A stretch of DNA of 64,000 bases from DATEDA01 sp963744255 (GTDB taxonomy: Bacteria; Pseudomonadota; Gammaproteobacteria; Burkholderiales; SG8-39). The position numbers and the translations under genes are program-made. The stretch covers positions 262,601 through 326,600 of the forward strand of contig CAVUSZ010000017.1 of NCBI GenBank assembly GCA_963744255.1. The letters are read 5' to 3'. Below the pieces are notes generated by a model. It did not search any database. It saw only the letters and a program-made list of their open reading frames with translations, and was not told where the DNA came from. Of the stretch, positions 47,242 through 55,728 are shown piece by piece (positions within the stretch are counted from its first letter, which is position 1; each line of letters opens with the position of its first letter).

Positions 47242-48717
47242 ATGTTCACCGCGCCTCGAACATCTCCCGACACACTCGCCGGCGTCGCCGTGGAGCGCAC
47301 CGGCAGTGTGACAGGCGAGGTGCCGTTCAAGGCGGTGCTGATCAATCCTTACGAGTTGGGGCGCCAGCCTTTCGCGCTCGCGGAGCCCGCCGCATGGCTG
47401 AAAAAGGCGGGCTTCCAGGTGGCGTGCATAGATCTTTCGCTGCAGAGCCTCGATCCGCGCACCCTCGCCGGCGCCAGCCTCGTGGCGATCTACGTCGGCA
47501 TGCATACCGCCACGCGCATCGCGGTCGAAGCGATCCCGCGCATCAAGGCGCTCGCCCCGGCGGCCCACTTGTGCGTCTACGGACTGTATGCGCCGATGAA
47601 TGAAACGCTCCTGCGGGGGCTCGGCGTCGGAACGGTGCTCGGCGGCGAATTCGAACCGGGGTTGGTGAGCCTCGCCGGGCGCCTGCGAAGCAACCGGCGC
47701 GCCGAGGTCCAGAGCGAGCCGCTCATCAACCTCGACCGGATCGAGTTTCTCATCCCCGACCGGACCGGGTTGCCGCCCCTTGCCCGTTACGCCCACCTGC
47801 AAATGCCAGACGGCAGCACCAAGGTCGTGGGATTCGCCGAGGGCAGCCGGGGTTGCAAGCACTTGTGCCGCCACTGTCCGGTGGTGCCCGTGTACCAGGG
47901 AAGATTCCGCATCGTGCCGGTGCCGGTGGTGATGGCCGACATCCGCAGCCAGGTGGCGAAGGGCGCGGCGCACGTCTCCTTCGGCGACCCGGATTTTTTC
48001 AATGGTCCGACCCATGCGCTGAAGCTCGCGCGGGCGCTGCACGCGGAATTTCCGGACGTCACCTTCGATGCCACGATCAAAGTGCAGCATCTCATCGATC
48101 ACGCCGAGCTGCTGCCGGAATTGAAGCGCTGCGGATGCCTGTATGTCACCGCTGCCGTCGAAGCGGTGGATGACCGGATACTGGCATACCTCGACAAGAA
48201 CCATACCGCCGAGGACTTCGACCGCGCGGTGGCGCTGCTTCGCGAAGTGGGCATCGCTTTCGCGCCGACCTTCGTCGCCTTCACGCCGTGGACCACGCTC
48301 GAAGGCTATGTCGAGCTGTTGCGGCGGCTGATCGAGCTCGAGCTGGTCGAAAGCGTGCCGCCGATCCAGCTCTGCATCCGCCTGCTGGTGCCGGAGGGCT
48401 CGTACCTGCTGAAACTGGCGGGCTTCCGCGACCTGATCCAGGATTTCGACGCGAAGATTTTGGGTTACCCCTGGCGGCACCAAGACTCCCGTGTCGATGA
48501 GCTGCAGAGCCAAGTTCAGGCGCTCGTCGCGCGAGCCGAGGAAGAGGGGCTTTCGCGCCGCAGGATATTCGAGAGAATCTGGGCGATGGTCCACAAGGCG
48601 CTCGGCAGGACGGCTCCGCCGCTCGAGCACCTCAATCTTGGCGCGCCGATTCCGCACCTTTCGGAGCCTTGGTACTGCTGCGCAGAACCGACCACCCAGC
48701 AGTTACAAGGCTTCTAA
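47242..48717 (+). CDS. Radical SAM enzyme with CCAEP tail
   Basis: The 491-residue protein has a B12-binding-like N-terminal domain without an obvious DxHxxG (VLINPYELGRQPFALAEPAA, LVAIYVGMHTATRIAVEAIP), then the radical SAM cluster motif C-x3-C-x2-C in GSRGCKHLCRHCPVVPVYQG, followed by the HVSFGDPDFFNGPTHA strand. The C-terminus, EPWYCCAEPTTQQLQGF, matches what I recall as the CUAEP/CCAEP-tail radical SAM family, whose relatives carry selenocysteine at the second position. Here both codons are TGC, so it is the cysteine form. Start ATG 47242 has a weak ribosome binding site. Substrate and product are unknown. Confidence 0.85.
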   Translation: MFTAPRTSPDTLAGVAVERTGSVTGEVPFKAVLINPYELGRQPFALAEPAAWLKKAGFQVACIDLSLQSLDPRTLAGASLVAIYVGMHTATRIAVEAIPRIKALAPAAHLCVYGLYAPMNETLLRGLGVGTVLGGEFEPGLVSLAGRLRSNRRAEVQSEPLINLDRIEFLIPDRTGLPPLARYAHLQMPDGSTKVVGFAEGSRGCKHLCRHCPVVPVYQGRFRIVPVPVVMADIRSQVAKGAAHVSFGDPDFFNGPTHALKLARALHAEFPDVTFDATIKVQHLIDHAELLPELKRCGCLYVTAAVEAVDDRILAYLDKNHTAEDFDRAVALLREVGIAFAPTFVAFTPWTTLEGYVELLRRLIELELVESVPPIQLCIRLLVPEGSYLLKLAGFRDLIQDFDAKILGYPWRHQDSRVDELQSQVQALVARAEEEGLSRRRIFERIWAMVHKALGRTAPPLEHLNLGAPIPHLSEPWYCCAEPTTQQLQGF

Positions 48718-48733
48718 GCGCCGAACCGGACTC

Positions 48734-50008
48734 ATGCAGCGCGTATTGCTCTTGCTCCCCACCACCTCGTACCGCAATGAGGCCTTCCTTGCGGCGGGAA
48801 AGAAGCTGGGCGTCGAGATTGTCACCGCCGCCGACTACTGTCACCAGTTGGCCCCGGAGTGGGGACTGGATCCGATCATGGCGGTGCATTTCGACCAGCC
48901 CGGTGAAGCGCTCGAAATCGTATTGCGCTCGCTCGAGCACAAGCCCGACGCCGTGCTGGCGGTGGACGACCCGGGGCTCGAGCTCGCCGCGCTGCTCAAC
49001 CAACGCCTGGGCCTTTCGGCTAATCCGCCCGAGGCGGTGCGGCGCCTGCGCGACAAGCTGGCGTTCAGGCAGATGCAAAAAGAGTGCGGACTCCTGTGTC
49101 CCGATTTTCGCCATCTGCCGAGCGACGCCGATCCGGCCCAATTGCTTTCGCGGCTGAAATGGCCTGTCGTCGTCAAGGCAAGAAGGCTTTCGGGAAGCCG
49201 CGGCGTGATCCGGGCCGACAATGCCGAGGAATACCTGCAGGCGGTGAGCTGGGTGAAAGGCATCCAGAATAAAGCGGACCGCGACGCGGCTGAACTGGGT
49301 CTCGTCGTCGAGGATTTCATTCCGGGTCGGGAATATGCGCTGGAGGGCATCCTCGATCACGGCGAACTCACCGTCCTCGCGTTGTTCGACAAGCCCGATC
49401 CCCTGGACGGGCCCTATTTCGAGGAGACCATTTACGTCACGCCTTCCCGCCTGCCCGACCAGACCCAGGAGGAAATTCGTCACGCGGTGCAGCGCGCATG
49501 CGGGCTGGCCGGGCTAGTCACCGGACCGGTGCATGCCGAAATGCGGGTCGACGCCGAAGGCGTATGGCTGCTGGAAGTGGCGGCCCGCTCGATCGGCGGC
49601 CTGTGCGGCATGGCGCTCAAGCACACACTGGGCATGACGCTTGAGGAGCTGATCCTGCGCCACGCGCTGAATCAATCCGTGGCGTTGAGCGCATCCCGTG
49701 AAGGCGCCGGCGTGATGATGATTCCCATCCCCCGGCGCGGCGTCTACCGAGGCGTACATAACCTGGAAAGCGCGTTAGAGGTGCCCGGCATCACCGGGAT
49801 CAGGATCACGGCGCAGCCCGGTCAAATCATCGCCCCACCTCCGGAAGGAGCGAGTTACCTCGGATTCATCTTTTCGCTATGCGCGACCCCGGCCGAAGCG
49901 GAGATGGCGCTGAGGCTGGCGCACGCGAAGCTGCTCTTCGACCTTCAACCGGAATACAAGGTGCAAGAGTCGGCTGCGGAACATGTTTCCAGCGGTCTGG
50001 GGTCTTGA
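48734..50008 (+). CDS. ATP-grasp ligase
   Basis: The 424-residue protein has the pre-ATP-grasp domain (RVLLLLPTTSYRNEAFLAAG), the ATP-binding lysine strand WPVVVKARRLSGSRGVIRAD, VEDFIPGREYALEGILDHGE, and the metal site in VWLLEVAARSIGGLCGMALK. It resembles carboxylate-amine ligases that join a carboxylate, via acyl-phosphate, to an amine or amino acid. It begins 16 bases after the radical SAM gene, so the two must be co-transcribed. The natural hypothesis is that the ligase builds or finishes the molecule the radical SAM enzyme works on. Confidence 0.85.
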   Translation: MQRVLLLLPTTSYRNEAFLAAGKKLGVEIVTAADYCHQLAPEWGLDPIMAVHFDQPGEALEIVLRSLEHKPDAVLAVDDPGLELAALLNQRLGLSANPPEAVRRLRDKLAFRQMQKECGLLCPDFRHLPSDADPAQLLSRLKWPVVVKARRLSGSRGVIRADNAEEYLQAVSWVKGIQNKADRDAAELGLVVEDFIPGREYALEGILDHGELTVLALFDKPDPLDGPYFEETIYVTPSRLPDQTQEEIRHAVQRACGLAGLVTGPVHAEMRVDAEGVWLLEVAARSIGGLCGMALKHTLGMTLEELILRHALNQSVALSASREGAGVMMIPIPRRGVYRGVHNLESALEVPGITGIRITAQPGQIIAPPPEGASYLGFIFSLCATPAEAEMALRLAHAKLLFDLQPEYKVQESAAEHVSSGLGS

Positions 50009-50022
50009 CCGCCCGGCCTCGA

Positions 50023-50298
50023 TTATTTGCTGGATGGAGGCACGTAACCCGCCGCCACCTCGGCGCCGCTGCCAAAGAAATGTTTGTCCATCTGCTCCGC
50101 CAGGTATTTGCGCGCCTTGGCATCGGCCAGATTGAGGCGGTTCTCGTTTACCAGCATCTTTTGGTGCTCCAGCCATTGCTTCCAGGCTTCCTTGGATACG
50201 TTGTCGAATATCCGCTTTCCAAGTTCCCCGGGATAGGGAGGAACATCCAAGCCTTCGGCTTCCCGGCCCAGTTTGATGCACTTCACCATCCTCGCCAT
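50023..50298 (-). CDS. yggX: Fe(2+)-trafficking / oxidative damage protection protein YggX
   Basis: The 91-residue protein starts MARMVKCIKLGREAEGLDVP with the single conserved cysteine near the N-terminus, and PYPGELGKRIFDNVSKEAWK, WLEHQKMLVNENRLNLADAK. In enterobacteria YggX protects iron-sulfur proteins from superoxide. It is convergent with the radical SAM/ATP-grasp cluster, 14 bases from its end. ATG 50298 is the canonical start; the eight upstream in-frame codons are not. Confidence 0.95.
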   Translation of the reverse strand: MARMVKCIKLGREAEGLDVPPYPGELGKRIFDNVSKEAWKQWLEHQKMLVNENRLNLADAKARKYLAEQMDKHFFGSGAEVAAGYVPPSSK

Positions 50299-50723
50299 TT
50301 TCGCGCTCCAAAGAATCCTCAATTGTCACGATTTTGTTCTCGGATAGGAAGTCCCTTCCCACGCGTCACTAGGCGACGCGACCTCTGTCAATCCGCTTCC
50401 ACAGTTGATAATCAACGCGCTGCTGCGGATTCACAGTCTGGTCAGCACAAGGCGATAGGGCAGGTCAGTTCGGGGTGATCTTCAACACACGGCGTCTTTC
50501 CGTAGTTCCACATTTGGGTCGTGAGCAGACTGTCGACGTCTACCCGCATGACTGTGGTCCGCAAACACTCGATCGGCGCTGCTCTGCCGTCCCAATGCAT
50601 CGGAAACCAGCTATGGCATGATCGTCGCGTGGTTACTCTGCTCAAAATCACCCGTCACCTGCTGGCGGATGTGCTTTGGTTCGTCATCGTGGCATTGCGG
50701 CCTACGCGCGTCGTCGCCAACGG
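50299..50723. other. Gene-free stretch
   Basis: This 425-base stretch between yggX and an RraA fragment shows no intact gene. It is probably deletion scar material. Confidence 0.5.
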
Positions 50724-50915
50724 CGTGGCATCGAGGTCAGTCCCGGCGACATCGTCGTCGGCGATCTCGACGGCGCGCTCGTTGTGCCGCATGGGACAGC
50801 CCGCCAAGCGCTGAAGATGGCACAGGAAATCGACCAGCGCGAGCTCGAGCAGGCCCGGCTGATCGTCCACGCGCGCTCGCTCAAGGAAGGCCTGGCCAAG
50901 TACGGTCGGATCTAA
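50724..50915 (+). pseudogene. RraA/HMG-aldolase family, C-terminal fragment
   Basis: The reading frame holds GIEVSPGDIVVGDLDGALVV, then PHGTARQALKMAQEIDQREL and SLKEGLAKYGRI. This is the C-terminal half of an RraA-like protein (4-hydroxy-4-methyl-2-oxoglutarate aldolase family; motif PGDIVVGDxDGxxVVP). The N-terminal two thirds, with the catalytic Arg and Asp, are missing and no start codon with a ribosome binding site is present. The intact Rieske gene follows 28 bases later. Confidence 0.75.
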
Positions 50916-50943
50916 CCAGCTCATGCCTCGGGCAAGGAGGCCC

Positions 50944-52749
50944 GTGGATCTCGCAGCAAGAGACTTCGTATTCGCCGGTACGCTCGACGAGCTCAAGGCC
51001 GAGGGTCGGCGCCTCGTCCGCGGCGCGCACCCTCCGATCCTCGTCGTCTACGACCGTGGCCAGGTGTTTGCACTGGACAACCGCTGCCCGCACATGGGCT
51101 TCCCGCTGCACAAGGGGACCGTGGACGACGGCATCCTGACCTGCCACTGGCATCACGCCCGCTTTGACGTCGCGAGCGGCTGCACCTTCGACCTGTGGGC
51201 AGACGACGTGCCGACTTGCCGGGTCGACGTGCGTAACGGCGAGGTCTGGGTGAACCCCGTCTTCGGCTTCCTCGACCCGCCTGCCCACTGGCGTCGGCGC
51301 CTCGCCGACGGCATGGCGCACAACCTCGGCCTGGTGATCGCCAAGTCGGTTCTCGGGCTGCTCGCAGCGCGCGTGGCGCCGATCGAGATCGTGCGCCAGG
51401 CGGCGGTGTTCGGCGGGCGCAATCGCGACGGCTGGAGCACGGGACTGACCATCCTTACGACGCTCGGCAACCTGTTGTCGTTGCTGCCCGAGGAGGAGAG
51501 CTACCTTGCGCTGTTCCATGGCGTGCGCCGGGTGGCCACCGACTGCGACGGTGAGCCTCCCCGGCGCGAACGCACGCCGCTTGCCAGCGCGCCGGACCTC
51601 GCCGCGCTGAAGAGATGGTTTCGACGGTGGACGGCCGTGCGGCATCGCGAGGGCGCCGAGCGCACGCTGCTTACCGCGATCGCGGCACGGAGCTCGCCCG
51701 CGGCGCTTGCCGACCTCCTGTTCGCGGCGGAGACCGACCGCGCCTTCGCCGACGGCGGCCATTCGCTCGACTTCATCAACAAGGCCTTCGAGTGCCTCGA
51801 CCTGATCGGCTGGGAACACGCGCCGGCCCTGCTGCCCACCGTGGTCGGGCAAATGGCGGCGGCACGCGGGGCGGAGGAATCGACTGCGTGGCGGCAGCCC
51901 GTCGATCTCGTCGATTTGCTCAACGACGCGTTCGACGAGCTGCCGGCGCTCTTCGCTGCGGGCGGGCACCATGAAGCGTGGGGCGATCACGCGGCGCTTT
52001 CGCAGGTGGTCCTCGCCGATGATCCGAAGGCGGTGGTCGAGGCACTCAAGGAGGCGATTCGCGCCGGGGCTGCGCCGGCCGACCTGGGACGGGCGGTCAC
52101 CTACGCAGCGGCGCTCCGAGTGGCCCGCTTTGGTACCGCGAACGAACACGCCGACTGGGAAACGGCGCACCACGCCTTCACTTATTGCAACGCGGTGCAC
52201 CAGGCGCTCAAACGGCTGGGGAACGCACGTGTCGGTGAAAACGGATACGGCGAGGCCGTGCGCGGTGTGTTCCACGGCGCCATGGCGGTCTATCTCGCCC
52301 GCTATCTCAACGTTCCGCCCGCGCGGCTGCCCGGGGAGGAGGGCGAGCCGCTCGACCACCTGCCGTCCGGCGCCGACGAGATCCAGGACGCGCTGCTCGA
52401 GGCGTTCGATCGCCAGCGACAGGTGGATACCGCTGCGAGGCTCGTCGCCCGTCATCTGCTTCTCCGCCACCCCCCCGAGGCGCTGATCGGTACGCTCGCG
52501 CACGCGCTTCTGCGCGAAGACGCGAGCTTTCATGGGTACCAGATGCTGGAGGCGGGCGTTCGCCAGTTCCGCGAGTGGGGCAACACCGACCAGGGCCGTC
52601 ACATTCTCATCGCGGTGGCTCGCTACCTAGCCGCACACTCGCCGACCGAGCGAGCGATTCATCAGACGGCGGACATTGCGCGGCGCCTCATGCGAGGCGG
52701 ACAACTCCACGAAGAGATCGACATCGGGACCCCGGCTTCCAAAGACTGA
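50944..52749 (+). CDS. Rieske [2Fe-2S] domain fused to a large helical domain
   Basis: The 601-residue protein starts at GTG 50944 after AAGGAGG (spacing is short; ATG 50923 without a ribosome binding site is the alternative). Residues about 5-110 form a Rieske domain with CPHMGFPLH and CHWHHARFD, ligating the cluster. From about residue 115 the rest is helical: LPEEESYLALFHGVRRVATD, GGHSLDFINKAFECLDLIGW, HHEAWGDHAALSQVVLADDP, AFTYCNAVHQALKRL. Histidines (GGHHEAW, AFTYCNAVH, VFHGAMAVYLARYL) could bind metal, resembling oxygenases that take electrons from a Rieske site. I do not know the substrate; a questin-oxidase-like fold is one possibility. Confidence 0.8.
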   Translation: MDLAARDFVFAGTLDELKAEGRRLVRGAHPPILVVYDRGQVFALDNRCPHMGFPLHKGTVDDGILTCHWHHARFDVASGCTFDLWADDVPTCRVDVRNGEVWVNPVFGFLDPPAHWRRRLADGMAHNLGLVIAKSVLGLLAARVAPIEIVRQAAVFGGRNRDGWSTGLTILTTLGNLLSLLPEEESYLALFHGVRRVATDCDGEPPRRERTPLASAPDLAALKRWFRRWTAVRHREGAERTLLTAIAARSSPAALADLLFAAETDRAFADGGHSLDFINKAFECLDLIGWEHAPALLPTVVGQMAAARGAEESTAWRQPVDLVDLLNDAFDELPALFAAGGHHEAWGDHAALSQVVLADDPKAVVEALKEAIRAGAAPADLGRAVTYAAALRVARFGTANEHADWETAHHAFTYCNAVHQALKRLGNARVGENGYGEAVRGVFHGAMAVYLARYLNVPPARLPGEEGEPLDHLPSGADEIQDALLEAFDRQRQVDTAARLVARHLLLRHPPEALIGTLAHALLREDASFHGYQMLEAGVRQFREWGNTDQGRHILIAVARYLAAHSPTERAIHQTADIARRLMRGGQLHEEIDIGTPASKD

Positions 52750-52757
52750 GGCTACTC

Positions 52758-52889
52758 ATGACTCATTTCGATGTCGTTTCGATCGGTGAGCGGATGGTCG
52801 AGTTCAACCAGACGCGGCCGGGCGACCTGAGCTATTTGCAGGGCTTTGGCGGCGACAGCTCGAATACTCGCGAAACGGATGCGATCTAG
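52758..52889 (+). pseudogene. PfkB-family sugar kinase, N-terminal fragment
   Basis: MTHFDVVSIGERMVEFNQTR followed by GDLSYLQGFGGDSSNT is the start of a ribokinase-type kinase (2-keto-3-deoxygluconate kinase-like). After residue 38 the sequence becomes RETDAI and stops. The expected 300 residues are gone; the next gene on the opposite strand begins its stop here (TAG shared in CTAG). The ATG is nine bases after the Rieske gene stop, so it was once in that operon. Confidence 0.8.
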
Positions 52890-53830
52890 TGTCCCCGCCA
52901 TGCGTGGCGTACTCGGCCGGACGCGGAATCGCTTGTCGATCTTCGTTGCTGTCGCGCGTACCCCACCAGGAAACCCGTTAGCGCCGCCGCGGCCGGTGTT
53001 GGCGGCCTTTGAGCCAGGCGGACGATCGAAACATCGCGATCGACCTGCGGGCGTGTAAGCGGCTTCCACGCTGCCTTCGCCGGATTCACCAGCGCGCGTG
53101 CGTATCCCGGCACGATGGCGATCCCGAGTCCCTCCTGGGCCAGGCCGAGGGCAGTACCGACGTAGCTGACCTCGATCGCCGGCTCGACGTGCACCCCGGC
53201 CACCTGCAATCCGGTCTCGGTGAGCGACCGGAAGACGCTGTCCCGGGTGAGAAAAATGAGCGGCGTGCCGGCAAGATCCGCCCACGCGAGGCGCCGCTTG
53301 CGCGCAGCGGGGTGGTCGTTCGGCACCACGGCGACGAGCAGATCCCTGAAAAGCACGACGCGATCCAGGTCGGGCTCGCCCTCGGCAAAGGTGCCGAGAC
53401 CGAGGTCGGCCGAGCGATTGCGCACGTTCGGCAGCACCTGCTGCGGCAGCGAGTCGTTGAGCAGCACGGTGATCGACGGATGACGAGCGCGAAACGCGGC
53501 CAGCGCCTTGGGTAGGAACGCGCTCGACAGCAGCAACGGCGCAGCGAGCACCACCCGTCCCTTCTCGCGCGCGACGAGCTCCTTCATTCCTTCGAGCGCG
53601 TGCTGCAGGTCGCCGAGCATCCGCTCGGCGCTCGGCAGCAGTGCACGTCCCGCGTCGGTGAGCTCGACGCTACGCGTCGTCCGCTCGACGAGTCGGATGT
53701 CGAGCTGCGACTCGAGTTGCCGCACGAGGAGGCTGACGGCGGATTGCGTCAGATGCAGGCGTGCGGCGGCGCGCGTGAATCCCCGCAGCTGGGCGAGGGC
53801 TACGAAGGCGCGTAGCTGCCGTACGGTCAG
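52886..53830 (-). CDS. LysR-family transcriptional regulator, apparent CTG start
   Basis: The 314-residue protein has the HTH TVRQLRAFVALAQLRG and AARLHLTQSAVSLLVRQLES, and an effector domain with LLSSAFLPKALAAFRARHPS, ADLGLGTFAEGEPDLD and GLGIAIVPGYARALV. No ATG, GTG or TTG lies at the conserved start. CTG 53830-53828 overlaps the upstream TGA as CTGA, mimicking ATGA coupling and giving the standard N-terminus. Either the start is CTG, or it was mutated. It is coupled to the monooxygenase-like gene. Confidence 0.8.
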   Translation of the reverse strand: MTVRQLRAFVALAQLRGFTRAAARLHLTQSAVSLLVRQLESQLDIRLVERTTRSVELTDAGRALLPSAERMLGDLQHALEGMKELVAREKGRVVLAAPLLLSSAFLPKALAAFRARHPSITVLLNDSLPQQVLPNVRNRSADLGLGTFAEGEPDLDRVVLFRDLLVAVVPNDHPAARKRRLAWADLAGTPLIFLTRDSVFRSLTETGLQVAGVHVEPAIEVSYVGTALGLAQEGLGIAIVPGYARALVNPAKAAWKPLTRPQVDRDVSIVRLAQRPPTPAAAALTGFLVGYARQQRRSTSDSASGRVRHAWRGH

Positions 53831-54135
53831 TCGCCGAAGAATCCGTACGACCCGACCTCGCTCAGATCGACCGCAACCGGCGGTTCCTCGCAACGATCCC
53901 TGATGTGAGCGGTGAAGGCCTCGAATGCCGCCGATTCGCGCAACGGGTTGGTGCCGTCCGCCGCTTCGAGCGATACGATGTGGACGAAACTCACGCCATC
54001 GTTCAGCTTGAAGGAGGCGTAACGTAGTCCGGCCGGCTTGTCCCGTCCGAGCTGTTTGAACACTGCGACGATGTAGCGCTCGTTTTCCGACGCGCGGTCG
54101 GCCTTGACCTTGTACCGCACCATGGTCGTTATCAC
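53827..54135 (-). CDS. Antibiotic biosynthesis monooxygenase-like (ABM) protein
   Basis: The 102-residue protein begins MITTMVRYKVKADRASENER and has RYASFKLNDGVSFVHIVSLE and ending EVGSYGFFGD: a dimeric alpha-beta fold of the ABM type. Its ATG overlaps the sigma factor stop as ATGA and its stop overlaps the LysR start. It could detoxify or modify a quinone, but no catalytic residues can be picked out. Confidence 0.75.
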   Translation of the reverse strand: MITTMVRYKVKADRASENERYIVAVFKQLGRDKPAGLRYASFKLNDGVSFVHIVSLEAADGTNPLRESAAFEAFTAHIRDRCEEPPVAVDLSEVGSYGFFGD

Positions 54136-55037
54136 GATCGGTCCTCCTTCCTGAGCTCGATTGCCGCCTCCCGCGCGATGTACGGGACGTAGCGAAAGTC
54201 GCGGATCGCGCCCACCCGGTCACCGACCAGGGTCAGCGCCATGAAGTAGCCGGGCTGCGCGTCGCGCAGGACCGCGATGACCTCGCGGCCGTCCAGCCAT
54301 CCCGGGACCAGGTGCCAATCGCGGAGGCCGTCGTAGTTCGTAAAGTAGGCGCCGACCTCGCGGCGCCCCGCGCGCTTCCACCGCGAGACCAGATCGAGCT
54401 TAACGTCGTCGACGAGCATCGCGCTCACGCCGTCCCAGTCGCGGGCATTGAACAGCGCCGCGTAGCGCGTGAGCGCCGGCGAGACCGGGCGCGGCGGTGC
54501 CGTGGGCGCCGAAGCCTCGGCGAGCTCGCGCAGCCGCGCGCGTCCGCGGTGCAGCGCTGCCTTCACCGCCGGCGTGCTCAGATCGAGCAGCGCCGCGATC
54601 TCGTCGAGCGAGTAGTCGAGGACGTCCTTGAGGATCACGCAGCTGCGTTGCGCCGGGGCAAGCTCGAGGAATCGCGATACGGCGGCGCGCACCGTTTGGT
54701 CGCGCGCGAGCGCGCCATCGGGTCCGAGCGCATCGTCGGCCGCGATCTCCAGGGCGTCGTCGAGCGGGTCGCTCATCCGGCGCTCATAGCGGCGCAGGTA
54801 GTCGACCGCGCGGTTGTGGGCGATGCGAAACAGCCATGGGCGCAGGGGCGGCACTTCCTTCAACTCGGAGAGCTCGTAGTAGGCGCGGGCGAGGGTGTCC
54901 TGGACCACGTCCTCGCCGTCGGCGATGGAGCCGGTCATGCGCGCGCAGTAGCGGTGCAGGTCGGGGCGCACCTCGTCGACGAGCGCCAGGAACTGCCGGC
55001 GCCCGTCCTCGAGCCTGGAGAAGATCGAGTCGCCCAA
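54132..55037 (-). CDS. ECF sigma factor with C-terminal SnoaL-like domain
   Basis: The 301-residue protein has sigma region 2 (LHRYCARMTGSIADGEDVVQ, RPWLFRIAHNRAVDYLRRYE) and region 4 (RFLELAPAQRSCVILKDVLD, YSLDEIAALLDLSTPAVKAA), then from about residue 190 a SnoaL-type domain (RYAALFNARDWDGVSAMLVD, FTNYDGLRDWHLVPGWLDGR). Such SnoaL-tailed sigma factors act without a separate anti-sigma factor and are thought to be self-regulated by the tail. It heads the operon with the monooxygenase and LysR genes; the tandem tautomerase gene ends one base upstream on the same strand. Confidence 0.9.
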   Translation of the reverse strand: MGDSIFSRLEDGRRQFLALVDEVRPDLHRYCARMTGSIADGEDVVQDTLARAYYELSELKEVPPLRPWLFRIAHNRAVDYLRRYERRMSDPLDDALEIAADDALGPDGALARDQTVRAAVSRFLELAPAQRSCVILKDVLDYSLDEIAALLDLSTPAVKAALHRGRARLRELAEASAPTAPPRPVSPALTRYAALFNARDWDGVSAMLVDDVKLDLVSRWKRAGRREVGAYFTNYDGLRDWHLVPGWLDGREVIAVLRDAQPGYFMALTLVGDRVGAIRDFRYVPYIAREAAIELRKEDRS

Positions 55038-55038
55038 G

Positions 55039-55443
55039 TTATCCGGTCGCCTGTTTCAAGGCCTCGACGAGCTGCAGGTTCTCCGACTGGAGGCGCCCGG
55101 CCGCTGCGGCGTTCTCGAGCGGGTACTCGTTGATGAGAATGAGGATCTCGTCGGTGTTCACCATGCCCCGATAGGCATCGGCGAGGGCGGCGTTGATCCT
55201 CTCTACTAGCTTCCTCTTCGCGTCGATGCGGGGCCACCCCGGCCCTTCCACGAAGCAGACAGGCCTGATTTCGGTCTGCAGGCGCCCGTCCTGGGCAACG
55301 TTCTCGAGCGGGTATTCCCGCAGGAAGATCCGGGTATCGTTGAATCGGTAGGTCTCCTGGAGCGCGGCGGAGATCTGTTCCACCAGTCTCTTCTTGGCGT
55401 CGATGCGGATGCCCTGGGGGGCCTCGATGAAGCAGGTCGGCAT
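55039..55443 (-). CDS. Tandem tautomerase (two 4-oxalocrotonate tautomerase-like domains)
   Basis: The 134-residue protein starts at ATG 55443 (MPTCFIEAPQGIRIDAKKRL), leaving the catalytic Pro at the N-terminus after Met removal. Domain 1 is residues 1-66 and domain 2 (RPVCFVEGPGWPRIDAKRKL) is 67-134, with about half identical residues; both include FLREYPLENVAQDGRLQ-like segments. The second domain has an internal proline that cannot be N-terminal, so it may be non-catalytic. It is one base from the sigma factor, so the four genes are one operon. Confidence 0.82.
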   Translation of the reverse strand: MPTCFIEAPQGIRIDAKKRLVEQISAALQETYRFNDTRIFLREYPLENVAQDGRLQTEIRPVCFVEGPGWPRIDAKRKLVERINAALADAYRGMVNTDEILILINEYPLENAAAAGRLQSENLQLVEALKQATG

Positions 55444-55728
55444 GTGGTCTCCGTGTCGTTTGGGGTCGGCAACACTAAGACGATCGAGCCCGCCAAAAGG
55501 ATGCGCTACTGCGCCTGGATCTGTCCGGTGGTCGGTCGCCTGCACGGGCGCTGTTCGGGGTAGATCGGCAGCGCCACGATGCGCTCGCGCTTCATCGCGC
55601 CGTGGTTGGACAAGGCCGCGGGTGGGATAAGGGTGTCGGGTCCGGGACCTACCCGTATGCGCTACCGGGATTGATGAAGAGCGCGAGCGTCAGCATCCCC
55701 GCGCAGCTTTAATCAGGATGTGAAAAGG

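Noticed and set aside
48660..48717. Selenocysteine in the radical SAM tail
   Set aside because: Some relatives have CUAEP, but here both codons are TGC, no in-frame TGA occurs before the normal stop, and no SECIS hairpin is needed.
55444..55728. Remnant of a metallophosphoesterase (segment LFINPGS on the minus strand)
   Set aside because: Only seven residues fit and nothing around them supports the family.
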